A DNA stretch of 13,687 bases from CAYQDR01 sp964416315 (GCA_964416315.1 CAYQDR010000126.1:1-13687); one strand, 5' to 3'; shown: positions 1 to 9,707, counted from the first letter of the stretch. The notes: a model not told the origin generated them from the letters alone. Made by a program: numbers and translations.

Positions 1-110
1 CGCGTCGAGACGACCGTGGCGATCGAGTTGGCGGCGTCGTGGAAGCCGTTGATGAAGTCGAACACGAGGGCGACGAGGATGATGAAGACGACGAAGCCCA
101 CCGGGTCCAT
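1..110 (-). CDS. pit: PiT-family inorganic phosphate transporter, N-terminal fragment
   Basis: The first 36 codons of a gene read leftward out of the window. The ATG at 110 opens a hydrophobic helix followed by the motif DFINGFHDAANSIATVVSTR, the N-terminal signature of PiT/Pho-4 transporters, whose GANDVAN/FHDAAN-type repeat binds phosphate and the co-ion. These proteins import inorganic phosphate with H+ or Na+ across the inner membrane at low energy cost. The start lies 10 nt after the stop of the DUF47 gene, with a weak GGGA ribosome-site candidate about 8 nt upstream. A DUF47 gene followed by pit is a standard pairing, which supports the call. The rest of the transporter is outside the window, so intactness cannot be judged. 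Confidence 0.9.
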   Translation of the reverse strand, partial: MDPVGFVVFIILVALVFDFINGFHDAANSIATVVST

Positions 111-120
111 CGGCTGGTCC

Positions 121-738
121 CTAGCCGATCTTCAGCATGATGCCCTCGATGACGTTCACCACGTCCTCGCAGCGGTCCGTGACCTCCTCGAGGGTCTCGT
201 AGATCTCCTTCCACTTGATGACCTCGATCGGATCGATCACGTCCGCGAAGAGCCCGGCGATCAGCTCCTTGAGGAGCCGATCCGCCTCGTTCTCGAGGCG
301 GTTCACCTCGACGCCGTGGGTGTGGTAGGTCGCGCTCGAAGCCCGGAGGCAGCCGACCGCCGCCTGCGTCGCGTCCGCCGTCTTCACGATCACCTCCGCG
401 AACGCCCGGCTCCCCGAAGTCGGCTCCTTGATCCGGTAGAGGACCAGCCGGTCCGCCGCCGCCTCGATCAGGTCGAGCACGTCGTCGAGGCGGCTCGCGA
501 GCGCGTAGAGGTCCTCCCGATCGAACGGCGTCACGAAGGTCGTGTTGATCTTCCGGACGACCTCGTGCGTGAGGACGTCGCCCTGATGCTCGAGTTCCTT
601 GATCGCGGCGGCCTTGGCGGGGGCGTCCGAGAAGTCGAAGACCATCTCCCGCAGCCGCCGGGCGGACTCCCCGATCGTCGTCGCCTGGCGCTCGAACAGG
701 TCGAAGAACTGCTCCTCGCGGGGAACCAGTCGGAACAT
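121..738 (-). CDS. DUF47 family PhoU-like protein, Pit accessory protein
   Basis: A 205-aa soluble, mostly helical, charged protein with no membrane segment or signal peptide. It begins MFRLVPREEQFFDLFERQA and has the DUF47 core, including KELEHQGDVLTHEVVRKIN (about 47-65), TPFDREDLYALASRLDDVLDLIEAAADR (about 70-97) and ENEADRLLKEL (about 150-160). The acidic and glutamine positions on PhoU-like helix bundles bind metal in the family. DUF47 proteins usually sit directly upstream of pit genes and are thought to modulate PiT phosphate uptake, which fits the transporter fragment 10 nt downstream. The start is the ATG at 738, preceded by an AGGGGG ribosome-site candidate that overlaps the end of the upstream YqaA-like gene. 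Length is usual for the family. The exact regulatory mechanism is not known from sequence. Confidence 0.9.
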   Translation of the reverse strand: MFRLVPREEQFFDLFERQATTIGESARRLREMVFDFSDAPAKAAAIKELEHQGDVLTHEVVRKINTTFVTPFDREDLYALASRLDDVLDLIEAAADRLVLYRIKEPTSGSRAFAEVIVKTADATQAAVGCLRASSATYHTHGVEVNRLENEADRLLKELIAGLFADVIDPIEVIKWKEIYETLEEVTDRCEDVVNVIEGIMLKIG

Positions 739-742
739 GCGC

Positions 743-1369
743 TCACCCCCTGCGCGTCGGCCCCGCGGGCGCTCGCGCCGCGCGCGGCAGGTGCCGGAGC
801 GCCACGAACCCGCCGATGATGCCGAGGACGAGCAGGACGGTCAGCCACTCGAAGTGCCGCTCGATGAACTCGCGGATCGGAGGTCCGAACAGGAACAGCA
901 GCCCCGCGACCAGGAAGAACCGGGCGCCCCGGGACACCACGGAACTCAGCACGAAGATCTTGAAGTCGACGTAGAAGACGCCTGCCCCGATGGTGAACAC
1001 CTTGTACGGGATCGGGGTGAACCCGGCGATCCCCACCGCCCACGCCTCGTAGCGCTGGAAATAGCGATGGACGAGCTCGACCTTCGCCCGGCCGAAGAGC
1101 CACTCCACCACCGGCCGTCCCCCCCCGTACCCGATCCCGTACCCGGCGACGCCGCCGGCCGCCGACCCCACGGTACACACCGCGGCGTACCAGAACGCCA
1201 GGTCGGGGCGGCCGAGCGCGAGGGCGATCAGCAGGACGTCGGGGGGGATCGGGAAGAACGACGATTCCGCGAACGCGATCACGGCGAGCGCCACGGTCCC
1301 GTGGGGGGTCCCCGCCCAGCCGACCGTCCACTCGTAGAGCGCCCGAATCGCCTCGAAGACGGCGCTCAC
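743..1369 (-). CDS. VTT-domain membrane protein of the DedA/YqaA type
   Basis: A 208-aa membrane protein with about five hydrophobic segments and VTT (SNARE-associated/DedA-like) features: FAESSFFPIPPDVLLIALAL at about 33-52, the glycine-rich AAGGVAGYGIGYGGG at about 70-84, and GFTPIPYKVFTIGAGVF at about 115-131, which replaces the usual FxRFxP re-entrant loop motif. DedA-superfamily proteins include lipid-carrier (undecaprenyl phosphate) flippases and factors for membrane homeostasis; the substrate here is unknown. The start is a GTG at 1369, 7 nt after the hppA stop, and the stop lies 4 nt before the DUF47 ATG, so it is embedded in the hppA-to-pit operon. A role in recycling phosphate-bearing lipid carriers would fit that context but is inference. 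Confidence 0.8.
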   Translation of the reverse strand: MSAVFEAIRALYEWTVGWAGTPHGTVALAVIAFAESSFFPIPPDVLLIALALGRPDLAFWYAAVCTVGSAAGGVAGYGIGYGGGRPVVEWLFGRAKVELVHRYFQRYEAWAVGIAGFTPIPYKVFTIGAGVFYVDFKIFVLSSVVSRGARFFLVAGLLFLFGPPIREFIERHFEWLTVLLVLGIIGGFVALRHLPRAARAPAGPTRRG

Positions 1370-1376
1370 CCCGGCG

Positions 1377-3878
<2,502 letters not shown>

Positions 3879-4270
3879 GCGCTGGGTCTCCTGAAATCCA
3901 CGGAAACGTCGGGACAAACCGACTCAGTATAGCAGAGCAGGGACGCCGCCCTCAGGCCCAGCGCCGCGGCCCAGCGTCGCGAGCGGCCACTTCCTGCCCG
4001 ACCTCCCGTCAGCCTCCTGGAGCGCGCTCACCCAAGTCCAGCGCTACCGTCCAACGGTCCTGCCTGCAGGGGTGACCCACCCGCCAACCGCGCGCCGAGC
4101 CGCCAGGAGTCGGATCGCGCGGCCGCCGGCTTGCATTGGGATCGGCGTGTCTGCTAGCGTGGGCCCGAACACGATCGGCCAACGCTGCCCGACCGTCGGT
4201 CGCGGGCGTTTGCTTCGGCTGGCCCTCGGTGGGCCTCCGCGCCTGCGTAGACTCTCCGAGGAGCCTCGAG
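3879..4270. other. Divergent intergenic region between hppA and the mnhE operon
   Basis: About 390 bp without a convincing gene. The weak open frames on either strand have no recognisable domains and overlap the mnhE start region. It must contain the promoters for both operons. Leftward there is the TATACT at 3931-3926. Rightward only weak pairs are seen, for example TTGCAT (4131-4136) with TAGCGT (4155-4160) at 18-nt spacing, and a lone TAGACT near 4248. A small perfect dyad, CGACCG-T-CGGTCG, lies at 4190-4202 and could be a protein site or chance. The sequence GAGGAG at about 4258-4263 is the likely mnhE ribosome site. No riboswitch fold or tRNA was recognised. Confidence 0.6.
3926..3931 (-). 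promoter_or_regulatory. Candidate -10 box for the hppA operon
   Basis: On the minus strand this reads TATACT, a 5/6 match to the sigma70 -10 consensus in very GC-rich surroundings. A -35 at proper spacing is poor (CTGAGG-like near 3950-3955). Transcription would start near 3919 and give a leader of about 40 nt carrying the AGGAG ribosome site before the ATG at 3878. Only the -10 is convincing. Confidence 0.45.
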
Positions 4271-4753
4271 ATGCGACAGTGGACGTCCATCGCGCTCGTC
4301 TTCGGCCTGTGCCTCACGTTCTGGCTCTTACTTTCCGGGCATTTCGAGCCGCTCGTCCTCGGACTCGGTGTCGCGTCCGCGGCGGCTGTCGCGTGGGTCA
4401 ACCGGGACTTCGAGGTGATCGCTGACGTCCTGCGCGCCGGCCCGCGCTTCGTCCCCTACGTCGGCTGGCTCCTCAAGGAGATCGTGCTCGCGAACCTGCA
4501 GGTCGCCCGCATCGTCCTCGACCCGCGCCTCCCCATCGACCCGGTCGTCGTCCGGTACCGGGCCCCGCTCTCGACCGACCTCGCGCTGACGACGCTGGGC
4601 AACTCCATCACGCTCACGCCGGGCACGATCACGGTGGACGTGGAGGGGCGCGAGGTCACCGTGCACGCTCTCACGCGGGCCGGCGCGGACGGCGTCCTCG
4701 AGGGCTCCATGGCGCGGCGAATCGGGCGCGTCTTCCGGGATTCGGCCGCGTGA
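4271..4753 (+). CDS. mnhE: Mrp-type cation/H+ antiporter subunit E (MnhE/MrpE; MbhA-like)
   Basis: A 160-aa protein with two hydrophobic segments at the N-terminus (about 5-20 and 24-40) and a cytoplasmic tail containing PIDPVVVRYRAPLSTDLALT and LGNSITLTPGTITVDVEG, the hallmark of the MnhE/PF01899 family. The subunit is a structural part of the membrane-embedded antiporter complex and equals MbhA in archaeal membrane-bound hydrogenases. The ATG at 4271 is chosen over upstream in-frame starts because GAGGAG lies about 8 nt before it and homology to the family begins there. It is the first gene of a ten-gene operon; its TGA overlaps the GTG of mnhF within GTGA. Confidence 0.93.
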   Translation: MRQWTSIALVFGLCLTFWLLLSGHFEPLVLGLGVASAAAVAWVNRDFEVIADVLRAGPRFVPYVGWLLKEIVLANLQVARIVLDPRLPIDPVVVRYRAPLSTDLALTTLGNSITLTPGTITVDVEGREVTVHALTRAGADGVLEGSMARRIGRVFRDSAA

Positions 4754-5025
4754 CCCCGGCGACGCTCTTCCTCGCGATGGCCCTCGCACTCCTGGGCCTG
4801 GTGCTGGTCTACGTCTACCGGATCGCCTTCGGGCCGACGGTGTTCGACCGGATCCTGGGGCTCAGCGGCTTCGGTACCAAGACCACGCTCGTGCTCATGC
4901 TGATGGGCGCGCTCTACGACCGGCTCGACATGTTCGTGGACATCAGCCTCGCCTACGCCCTGCTGAGCTTCGTCGGCTCTCTGGCGGCAGCCCGCTACTT
5001 CGAGCGCTCGCGGGAGCACGGATGA
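4750..5025 (+). CDS. mnhF: Mrp-type antiporter subunit F (MnhF/MrpF; MbhB-like)
   Basis: A 91-aa protein with three transmembrane helices. The family motif FGPTVFDRILGLSGFGTKT spans about 27-45, followed by DISLAYALLSFVGSLAAARY at about 65-84. MnhF is a small structural subunit that packs with MnhG and MnhE. It equals MbhB in Mbh complexes. The start is a GTG at 4750 overlapping the mnhE stop by 4 nt, and the gene ends in an ATGA overlap with mnhG, so translation is probably coupled in both directions. Length is typical for the family and nothing is missing. Confidence 0.92.
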   Translation: MTPATLFLAMALALLGLVLVYVYRIAFGPTVFDRILGLSGFGTKTTLVLMLMGALYDRLDMFVDISLAYALLSFVGSLAAARYFERSREHG

Positions 5026-5330
5026 GGGCGCTCCTCGTCCTCCTGCTCGCGGGCGGCCTCTTCTTCCACGCGGTGGCCGCGCTCGGCGTCCTCCGGATGC
5101 CGGACTTCTACACGCGCCTCCACGCGGTGGGCAAAGCGGAGACGCTCGGCGTGGTCCTGACCCTCCTCGCGCTGGCGATCTGGGCGGGCCCCACGCTGAC
5201 CGCGGCGAAGGTCGGGTTCGTCGCCGTCTTCATCCTCCTCGCGAACCCGACCTCGACGCACGCCATCGGGCGCGCGGCGCTCCGGACCGGTTTCAAGCCG
5301 TGGCGCCGCGAGCCGGGGGACGAGCCGTGA
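5022..5330 (+). CDS. mnhG: Mrp-type antiporter subunit G (MnhG/MrpG; MbhC-like)
   Basis: A 102-aa protein with three hydrophobic helices. GVLRMPDFYTRLHAVGKAET at about 22-41 is the diagnostic PF03334 motif, and NPTSTHAIGRAA at about 75-86 matches the conserved end of the third helix. It is a structural subunit of the antiporter membrane domain and equals MbhC. The ATG overlaps the mnhF stop (ATGA). Its own stop overlaps a GTG that opens a possible 22-codon ORF leading into the next gene. The C-terminus is a short basic and acidic tail. Confidence 0.93.
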   Translation: MRALLVLLLAGGLFFHAVAALGVLRMPDFYTRLHAVGKAETLGVVLTLLALAIWAGPTLTAAKVGFVAVFILLANPTSTHAIGRAALRTGFKPWRREPGDEP

Positions 5331-5395
5331 GCGCCGCGTCCTCGCCCTATCGTCTCCTCGGCTGGAGGAGAAGGGGTCTCGCCCCGCTGCGATGA
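5327..5395 (+). CDS. Possible 22-codon coupling ORF between mnhG and the MbhD/E gene
   Basis: A GTG at 5327 overlaps the mnhG stop as GTGA. The frame runs 22 codons (MSAASSPYRLLGWRRRGLAP plus LR) and stops inside ATGA, exactly at the start of the next gene. Without it this would be the only non-overlapping junction in the operon, with a 61-nt gap. The frame includes GGAGGAG and AAGGGG stretches that could serve as ribosome sites for the downstream ATG at 5392, though at long spacing. Third-position GC is lower than in the neighbours and the peptide has no recognisable domain. It could be a leader or coupling peptide, or an accidental frame through an RBS-bearing spacer. Confidence 0.35.
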   Translation: MSAASSPYRLLGWRRRGLAPLR

Positions 5396-5919
5396 GCGAG
5401 CTGCTCCTGGCCGCGCTCCTCGCGCTCCTGGTCGCACTCGCGCTCATCGCGATCCACGCCGCCGATCTTCTCCTGGCGGCGATCGCGCTGGGTGCCTACG
5501 GCTTCGTCATGGCGCTCCTCTGGGCGGCGATGGGCGCCGTGGACGTGGCCTTCACCGAGGCGGTCGTGGGCGCCGGCGCGACCACGGTCCTGTTCCTCGC
5601 GGCACTGCTCCGGACCTCTCGCCGCCGGTCCCCGTGGCCGAGCCGCCTCCGCTGGATCGCCGCCGGCATCGCGGTCGCGACGGGCGCGGCGATCCTCGCG
5701 GTCTCGAGCGCGCTACCGCAGTGGGGCGACCCGGCGGCGCCGGCCTCTGTCCACGTCTCGCCGCGTTACCTCGAGCGCACGATCCCCGAGACCGCGACCC
5801 CGAACGCGGTCACGGCCGTGCTGGCCGACTACCGCGGGTACGACACCCTGATCGAGACCATCGTCATCTTCACCGCCGGCCTGGGTGTGTGGCTCCTCCT
5901 CGGGCGGGAGCGGGCATGA
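5392..5919 (+). CDS. Fused DUF4040 (MbhD-like) and MbhE-like antiporter subunit
   Basis: A 175-aa protein with about five membrane segments. Residues 1-75 are a DUF4040/MbhD domain with the motif GAVDVAFTEAVVGAG (48-62). Residues about 88-171 resemble MbhE, ending NAVTAVLADYRGYDTLIETI (138-157). In Mrp systems both segments form the C-terminal part of the large MrpA subunit; in Mbh complexes they are two proteins, MbhD and MbhE. Here they are one chain separate from any NuoL-like domain, so no complete MrpA exists in the operon. The acidic residues in the first motif (Asp51, Glu56) lie where the family places an ion-path glutamate. The gene ends in an ATGA overlap with mnhB. Confidence 0.87.
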   Translation: MSELLLAALLALLVALALIAIHAADLLLAAIALGAYGFVMALLWAAMGAVDVAFTEAVVGAGATTVLFLAALLRTSRRRSPWPSRLRWIAAGIAVATGAAILAVSSALPQWGDPAAPASVHVSPRYLERTIPETATPNAVTAVLADYRGYDTLIETIVIFTAGLGVWLLLGRERA

Positions 5920-6353
5920 TCGAGCGCCACGACAGCGTCATCGTCACCACGTTCGTCAAGGCCCTCACCCCGCTCGCCCAGCTCTTCGCCCTCTACGTCC
6001 TCGCCCACGGCCACTACAGCCCGGGCGGTGGCTTCCAGGGAGGCGTCATCCTCGCCGCGAGCTACGTCCTCCTCGCGCTCGCCCTCGGGCGCGAGAGCCT
6101 CGAGCGGCGAGTGAACGAGCGCGTCTGCATCGCCGTGGGCGCCGCCGGCGTCCTCCTCTACGCGGCGACCGGCCTCGCGCCACTGGTGGCCGGCGGGAAC
6201 TTTCTCGACTACTCGCACCTCCCGCTCCCCGTCTCGCCGGTGCGGGCGCGCTACCTCGGGATCCTGTTCGTGGAGACGGGCGTGATGGTCGCGGTCGCGG
6301 CGACCATGGTCTCTCTTTTCTGCCGCCTCGCCGAGCGCGAGCCCGGCGCGTGA
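5916..6353 (+). CDS. mnhB: Mrp-type antiporter subunit B (MnhB/MrpB; MbhF-like)
   Basis: A 145-aa protein with four transmembrane segments. It carries GHYSPGGGFQGGVILAASYV at about 32-51, the invariant PF04039 motif, and then GNFLDYSHLPLPVSPVRARY and GILFVETGVMVAV, which match the third and fourth helices of the family. MnhB is a core subunit near the antiporter interface and equals MbhF. The ATG at 5916 overlaps the previous stop (ATGA) and the gene stops inside GTGA at the mnhC start. Length and motifs are complete. Confidence 0.93.
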   Translation: MIERHDSVIVTTFVKALTPLAQLFALYVLAHGHYSPGGGFQGGVILAASYVLLALALGRESLERRVNERVCIAVGAAGVLLYAATGLAPLVAGGNFLDYSHLPLPVSPVRARYLGILFVETGVMVAVAATMVSLFCRLAEREPGA

Positions 6354-6727
6354 ACTACCCATTCTGGATCGCAATCGGCCTGCTGATGCTCGGACTCTAC
6401 ACGATGATCGCCCACAAGAACCTCTTCAAGAAGTTCGTCGGCATGTCGGTCTTCCAGACGGCCATCATCCTCTTCTTCATGCTCACCAGCGTGAAGCGCG
6501 GGGCGGACCTGCCGATCGTGTCTGCGGGCGCGGTCGGGGCGAGTGGCTTCATGAACCCGCTGCCACACGCGCTCATGCTCACAGCCATCGTCGTCGCCGT
6601 CGCGACCGCCGGGCTCGCGCTCGGGATCCTGATCCGCCTCCACGCGACGTACGGCTCGCTCGAAGAGGATGTCATCGCCGCCGGCCCCGCGCCCGCCGAC
6701 GCGCCCCCGGCGCCGGGGGCTCGCTGA
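6350..6727 (+). CDS. mnhC: Mrp-type antiporter subunit C (MnhC/MrpC; NuoK-like)
   Basis: A 125-aa NuoK-like protein with three transmembrane helices, read from the GTG at 6350 that overlaps the mnhB stop by 4 nt. The first helix begins NYPFWIAIGLLMLGLYTMIA, and NLFKKFVGMSVFQTAIILFF is the conserved second-helix region. NPLPHALMLTAIVVAVATAG matches the third helix of MnhC, including the conserved LTAIVV. The C-terminus adds a short Ala/Pro-rich tail. MnhC helps form the central ion path beside MnhD and equals MbhG. The stop and the mnhD ATG share one base (TGATG). Confidence 0.93.
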   Translation: MNYPFWIAIGLLMLGLYTMIAHKNLFKKFVGMSVFQTAIILFFMLTSVKRGADLPIVSAGAVGASGFMNPLPHALMLTAIVVAVATAGLALGILIRLHATYGSLEEDVIAAGPAPADAPPAPGAR

Positions 6728-8226
6728 TGGGCGCCCACCTGCCGATCCTCCCGGTCGTCCTGCCGCTCGTGGGCGCGATGCTCGTCCCGATCGTCACCCT
6801 CGCCTCGCGCCGGGCCGCGTGGCCGCTCGCGGTCGGCGCCGGCCTCCTGGCGACGGTGGCGGCCGGCGCCGGACTGGTCTCGGTCGCGCTCCACGGGACC
6901 ACCCGCTACGCGGTCGGAGGCTGGCCGCCACCCTGGGGAATCGAGGTCGTCCTGGACCCCCTGAGCGCCTTCGTCGCGGTCACGGTAGCGGGCGTGAGCA
7001 CGGTGGGCCTCCTCGCCGCCGGCCCCGCCGCCGAGCGGCTGCCCCGACACGCGCCGGCCGCCTTCTACGCGCTCGCGTTGATCGGCCTCACCGGATTCCT
7101 CGGCATGGTCGTGAGCGGCGACCTCTTCAACGTGTTCGTGTTCCTCGAGATCGCGTCGATCTCGAGCTACGCCCTGGTCGCGAGCGGGGGCGGGCCAGCG
7201 CTCCCGGCCGCGTTCCGCTACCTGGTCCTCGGGACGGTGGGGGCGTCCTTCTACCTCCTCGGCGTCGGGTTCCTCTACGCGCTGACGGGCACCCTTAACA
7301 TGGCGGACCTCGCCACGCGGGTCGCGGGTCAGCACGCCTCGCCGCTCTTCGTCGGCGGCGTCGCCTTCGTGACCGTCGGCCTCGCGATCAAGATGGGGCT
7401 CTTCCCACTCCACGGGTGGCTCCCCGACGCGTACACCCACGCGCCCGCGCCGGTGGCGGTGCTGCTCGCGCCCGTGGGAACCAAGGCCGCGGCGTACGCG
7501 CTCGCGCGGACGCTCCTCTACGTCCTCCGCCCCTCGGACCTCCCCGTCGCGACGATCCTCGCCTGGACCGGCGCCGCCGCGATCCTGGTCGGCGGCGTCC
7601 TGGCGCTCCGCCAGACCGACGCGCGCCGCCTCCTCGCGTACTCCAGCGTGAGCCAGATGGGGTACATCGCGCTCGGCTTCGGCCTCGCCACGCCCGCAGG
7701 ACTCGCCGGCGCGTACCTCCACATCCTGAACCACGCCCTCATGAAGGCCGCGCTCTTCCTGTCCGTGGGGGCGGCGGCCCTCCAGGGGCGCGGGCCCGCG
7801 GTCCACGCGCTCGGCCTCGGCCGGGGCATGCCGGTCGCCGCTGCGTGCGCGGTGGTGGCGGGGCTCTCGATGGTCGGCGTGCCCCCGTTCGGGGGCTTCT
7901 TCTCGAAGTGGTACCTCCTCGAAGGCACCGTCGGCGCCGGAGAGCCGGTGCTCGCCGGCGTCATCCTCGCGGGGAGCCTCCTCGCCCTCGGCTACATGTA
8001 CCGGTTCACCGAAGAGGTCTGGCTGGGCGGGTCGGGCGCGAGCCCGACACCGGCCGAGGATGCGCCGAAGGGCGGACACGCCGCGCCAGGGGCCGGCGGC
8101 ACCCCGGGCGCGACGCCGAGCGCGGTCGCGATCGGGCTGGTCATCCTGGCCGCGGTGACGCTCGCGGCCGGCCTCGGTAACGTCGCGCTCGTCGGCGTGC
8201 TCGCTCCGGTGACGGGGCTTCGGTAG
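6727..8226 (+). CDS. mnhD: Mrp-type antiporter subunit D (MnhD; NuoM/N-like, MbhH-like)
   Basis: A 499-aa antiporter-fold subunit with about 14 helices. All residues of the proton/cation half-channels expected from NuoL/M/N and MrpD are visible: Glu141 in FVFLEIASISSYAL (TM5), Lys222 in GLAIKMGLFPLHGWLPDAY (TM7), Lys253 in APVGTKAAAYAL (TM8), the LHILNHALMKAALF stretch (331-344) and Lys394 in FGGFFSKWYLLEG (TM12). It should therefore be transport competent. A Gly/Ala/Pro-rich insertion lies at about 434-466 before the last helix. It starts with ATG one base into the mnhC stop and ends TAGTG, sharing one base with the GTG of the next gene. Corresponds to MbhH in position and type. Confidence 0.94.
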   Translation: MGAHLPILPVVLPLVGAMLVPIVTLASRRAAWPLAVGAGLLATVAAGAGLVSVALHGTTRYAVGGWPPPWGIEVVLDPLSAFVAVTVAGVSTVGLLAAGPAAERLPRHAPAAFYALALIGLTGFLGMVVSGDLFNVFVFLEIASISSYALVASGGGPALPAAFRYLVLGTVGASFYLLGVGFLYALTGTLNMADLATRVAGQHASPLFVGGVAFVTVGLAIKMGLFPLHGWLPDAYTHAPAPVAVLLAPVGTKAAAYALARTLLYVLRPSDLPVATILAWTGAAAILVGGVLALRQTDARRLLAYSSVSQMGYIALGFGLATPAGLAGAYLHILNHALMKAALFLSVGAAALQGRGPAVHALGLGRGMPVAAACAVVAGLSMVGVPPFGGFFSKWYLLEGTVGAGEPVLAGVILAGSLLALGYMYRFTEEVWLGGSGASPTPAEDAPKGGHAAPGAGGTPGATPSAVAIGLVILAAVTLAAGLGNVALVGVLAPVTGLR

Positions 8227-9707
8227 TGGACCTCCCCTCGCCGCTCCCCGGGCTGGCGCTCGCGCCGGCGGCGCTGGCGCTCCCGCTCATCGTCCTCTCA
8301 CGGCGCCGGCCCGCGGTGCGCGAGACCTGGAGTGTGCTCGCGTCGGTCCTCCAGACGGCGCTCGTCCTGGCGATGCTCCCGGCGGTGCGGGACGGCGCGC
8401 GGCTCGTCTGGGCGCCTGCCAGCCTCGCGCCGGGCGTCCCGCTGGCCCTCCGGGCCGACGCCCTCGGGGTCTTCTTCGCCACGGTCGCGTCCGCGCTGTG
8501 GGTCCTGACGACGATCTACTCGATCGGCTACACCCGAGCCCTCGACGAGCGTGCCCAGACCCGCTACTTCGGCGCGTTCGCGCTCTGTCTGTTCTCGACG
8601 GTCGGCCTCGCGCTCGCGGAAAACCTCCTGACCTTCTTCCTCTTCTACGAGCTGCTGACCGTCGCGACGTACCCCCTCGTCATCCACAAGCAGACCCACG
8701 CCGCCGTGCTCGCGGGGCGCCTGTACCTCGCCTACACCCTCACGGGCGGCGCCGCGCTCCTCGGCGCCGTCGCCTGGACCTACGCCCTCGCCGGCCGTCT
8801 CGACTTCGCGCCCGGCGGGATCCTCGGGGGTGCCGCCGCACCGCCCGCGGCGCTCTGGGCGCTGTTTGTCCTGTTCGCCCTCGGCTTCGGCGTGAAGGCC
8901 GCGGTCGTCCCGCTCCACACCTGGCTCCCTGTCGCGATGATCGCGCCCACGCCCGTGAGCGCGCTCCTCCATGCGGTCGCCGTCGTGAAGGCCGGCGTCT
9001 TCGGCTTCCTCCGCCTCGTGGGCTTCGTGTTCGGGCCGGGGCTCCTCGACGACCTCGGCGCGGCCACCGCGCTCGCGGCGCTCGGCGGCGCGACCATTCT
9101 CCTCGGTTCGCTCGCCGCGCTTGCCCAGGACGACCTCAAGCGCCTTCTGGCCTTCTCGACCGTGAGCCAGCTCTCCTACATCCTCCTCGGCGCCGCGCTC
9201 GGCACGCCCGAGGCGTTCACGGGGGGCGTCCTCCACATGGCGACCCACGCCGTGCTCAAGATCACCCTTTTCTTCTGTGCCGGCGCCATCTACGTGACCG
9301 CGCACCTCGAGCGGGTGAGCCAGCTCGACGGGATCGGCCGCCGCATGCCGCTGACGATGGCCGCGTTCGCCGTCGCCGCCTTCATGCTGGCGGGCCTCCC
9401 GCCCGGGGCCGCGTTCGTCAGCAAGTGGCGGCTCCTCGTCGGCGCCGCCGAGGCCGGCGCGTGGATCGCGGTCGGGGTGTTCCTCGTCAGCACGCTCCTC
9501 AACGTCGCGTACTTCGCCCCGATCGTCCTCCGCGCCTTCGCCGGCGGCGGAGGGCCGCGGGTCGCCATGGCGGAGGCTCGACCGGCCGTCCTCGTTCCGC
9601 TCCTCATCACCGCCGCCGCCGGGGTGGTCCTCGGCCTCCAGCCCGAGGCCGGCCACCTCCTCGGCCTCGCCCGCGCCGTCACCGCGGACGTCATGGGGGC
9701 GCCGTGA
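8226..9707 (+). CDS. Second antiporter-type subunit (NuoL/M-like, MrpA N-terminal/MrpD-like)
   Basis: A 493-aa protein of the proton-conducting transporter family (PF00361) with about 14 helices. Half-channel residues are kept: Glu142 in FFLFYELLTVATYP (TM5), Lys224 in FGVKAAVVPLHTWLP (TM7), Lys255 in ALLHAVAVVKAGVFG (TM8), Lys345 with nearby His337 and His341, and Lys400 in AAFVSKWRLL (TM12). The text APTPVSALLHAVAVVKAG resembles NuoL and MrpA more than MnhD. The usual acidic residue after WLP is Val236 here. It may supply the NuoL-like half that canonical MrpA carries, complementing the separate MbhD/E protein upstream. It starts from a GTG sharing one base with the mnhD stop and ends GTGA at the next start. 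Confidence 0.88.
   Translation: MDLPSPLPGLALAPAALALPLIVLSRRRPAVRETWSVLASVLQTALVLAMLPAVRDGARLVWAPASLAPGVPLALRADALGVFFATVASALWVLTTIYSIGYTRALDERAQTRYFGAFALCLFSTVGLALAENLLTFFLFYELLTVATYPLVIHKQTHAAVLAGRLYLAYTLTGGAALLGAVAWTYALAGRLDFAPGGILGGAAAPPAALWALFVLFALGFGVKAAVVPLHTWLPVAMIAPTPVSALLHAVAVVKAGVFGFLRLVGFVFGPGLLDDLGAATALAALGGATILLGSLAALAQDDLKRLLAFSTVSQLSYILLGAALGTPEAFTGGVLHMATHAVLKITLFFCAGAIYVTAHLERVSQLDGIGRRMPLTMAAFAVAAFMLAGLPPGAAFVSKWRLLVGAAEAGAWIAVGVFLVSTLLNVAYFAPIVLRAFAGGGGPRVAMAEARPAVLVPLLITAAAGVVLGLQPEAGHLLGLARAVTADVMGAP

Noticed and set aside
3879..3917. Upstream TTG start giving hppA 13 extra residues
   Set aside because: TTG start, charged extension ahead of the first helix, and the AGGAG site is positioned for the ATG at 3878.
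4190..4202. Small dyad CGACCG-T-CGGTCG as operator for the mnh operon
   Set aside because: Six-bp arms are expected by chance at this GC content and the nearby promoter is weak, so no separate feature is claimed.
4136..4270. N-terminal extension of mnhE from an upstream ATG
   Set aside because: The extension does not look like MnhE, lacks codon bias of the operon, and the GAGGAG site points to the ATG at 4271.
4009..4401. Minus-strand ORF of 130 codons in the divergent region
   Set aside because: Overlaps the start of mnhE, has no recognisable domain and low-complexity Arg/Pro content.
6397..8079. Long minus-strand open frame of 560 codons opposite mnhC and mnhD
   Set aside because: Its product is Arg/Glu/Asp/Gly-rich with no domain, the usual shadow of a high-GC gene on the other strand; the plus-strand genes have full family motifs.
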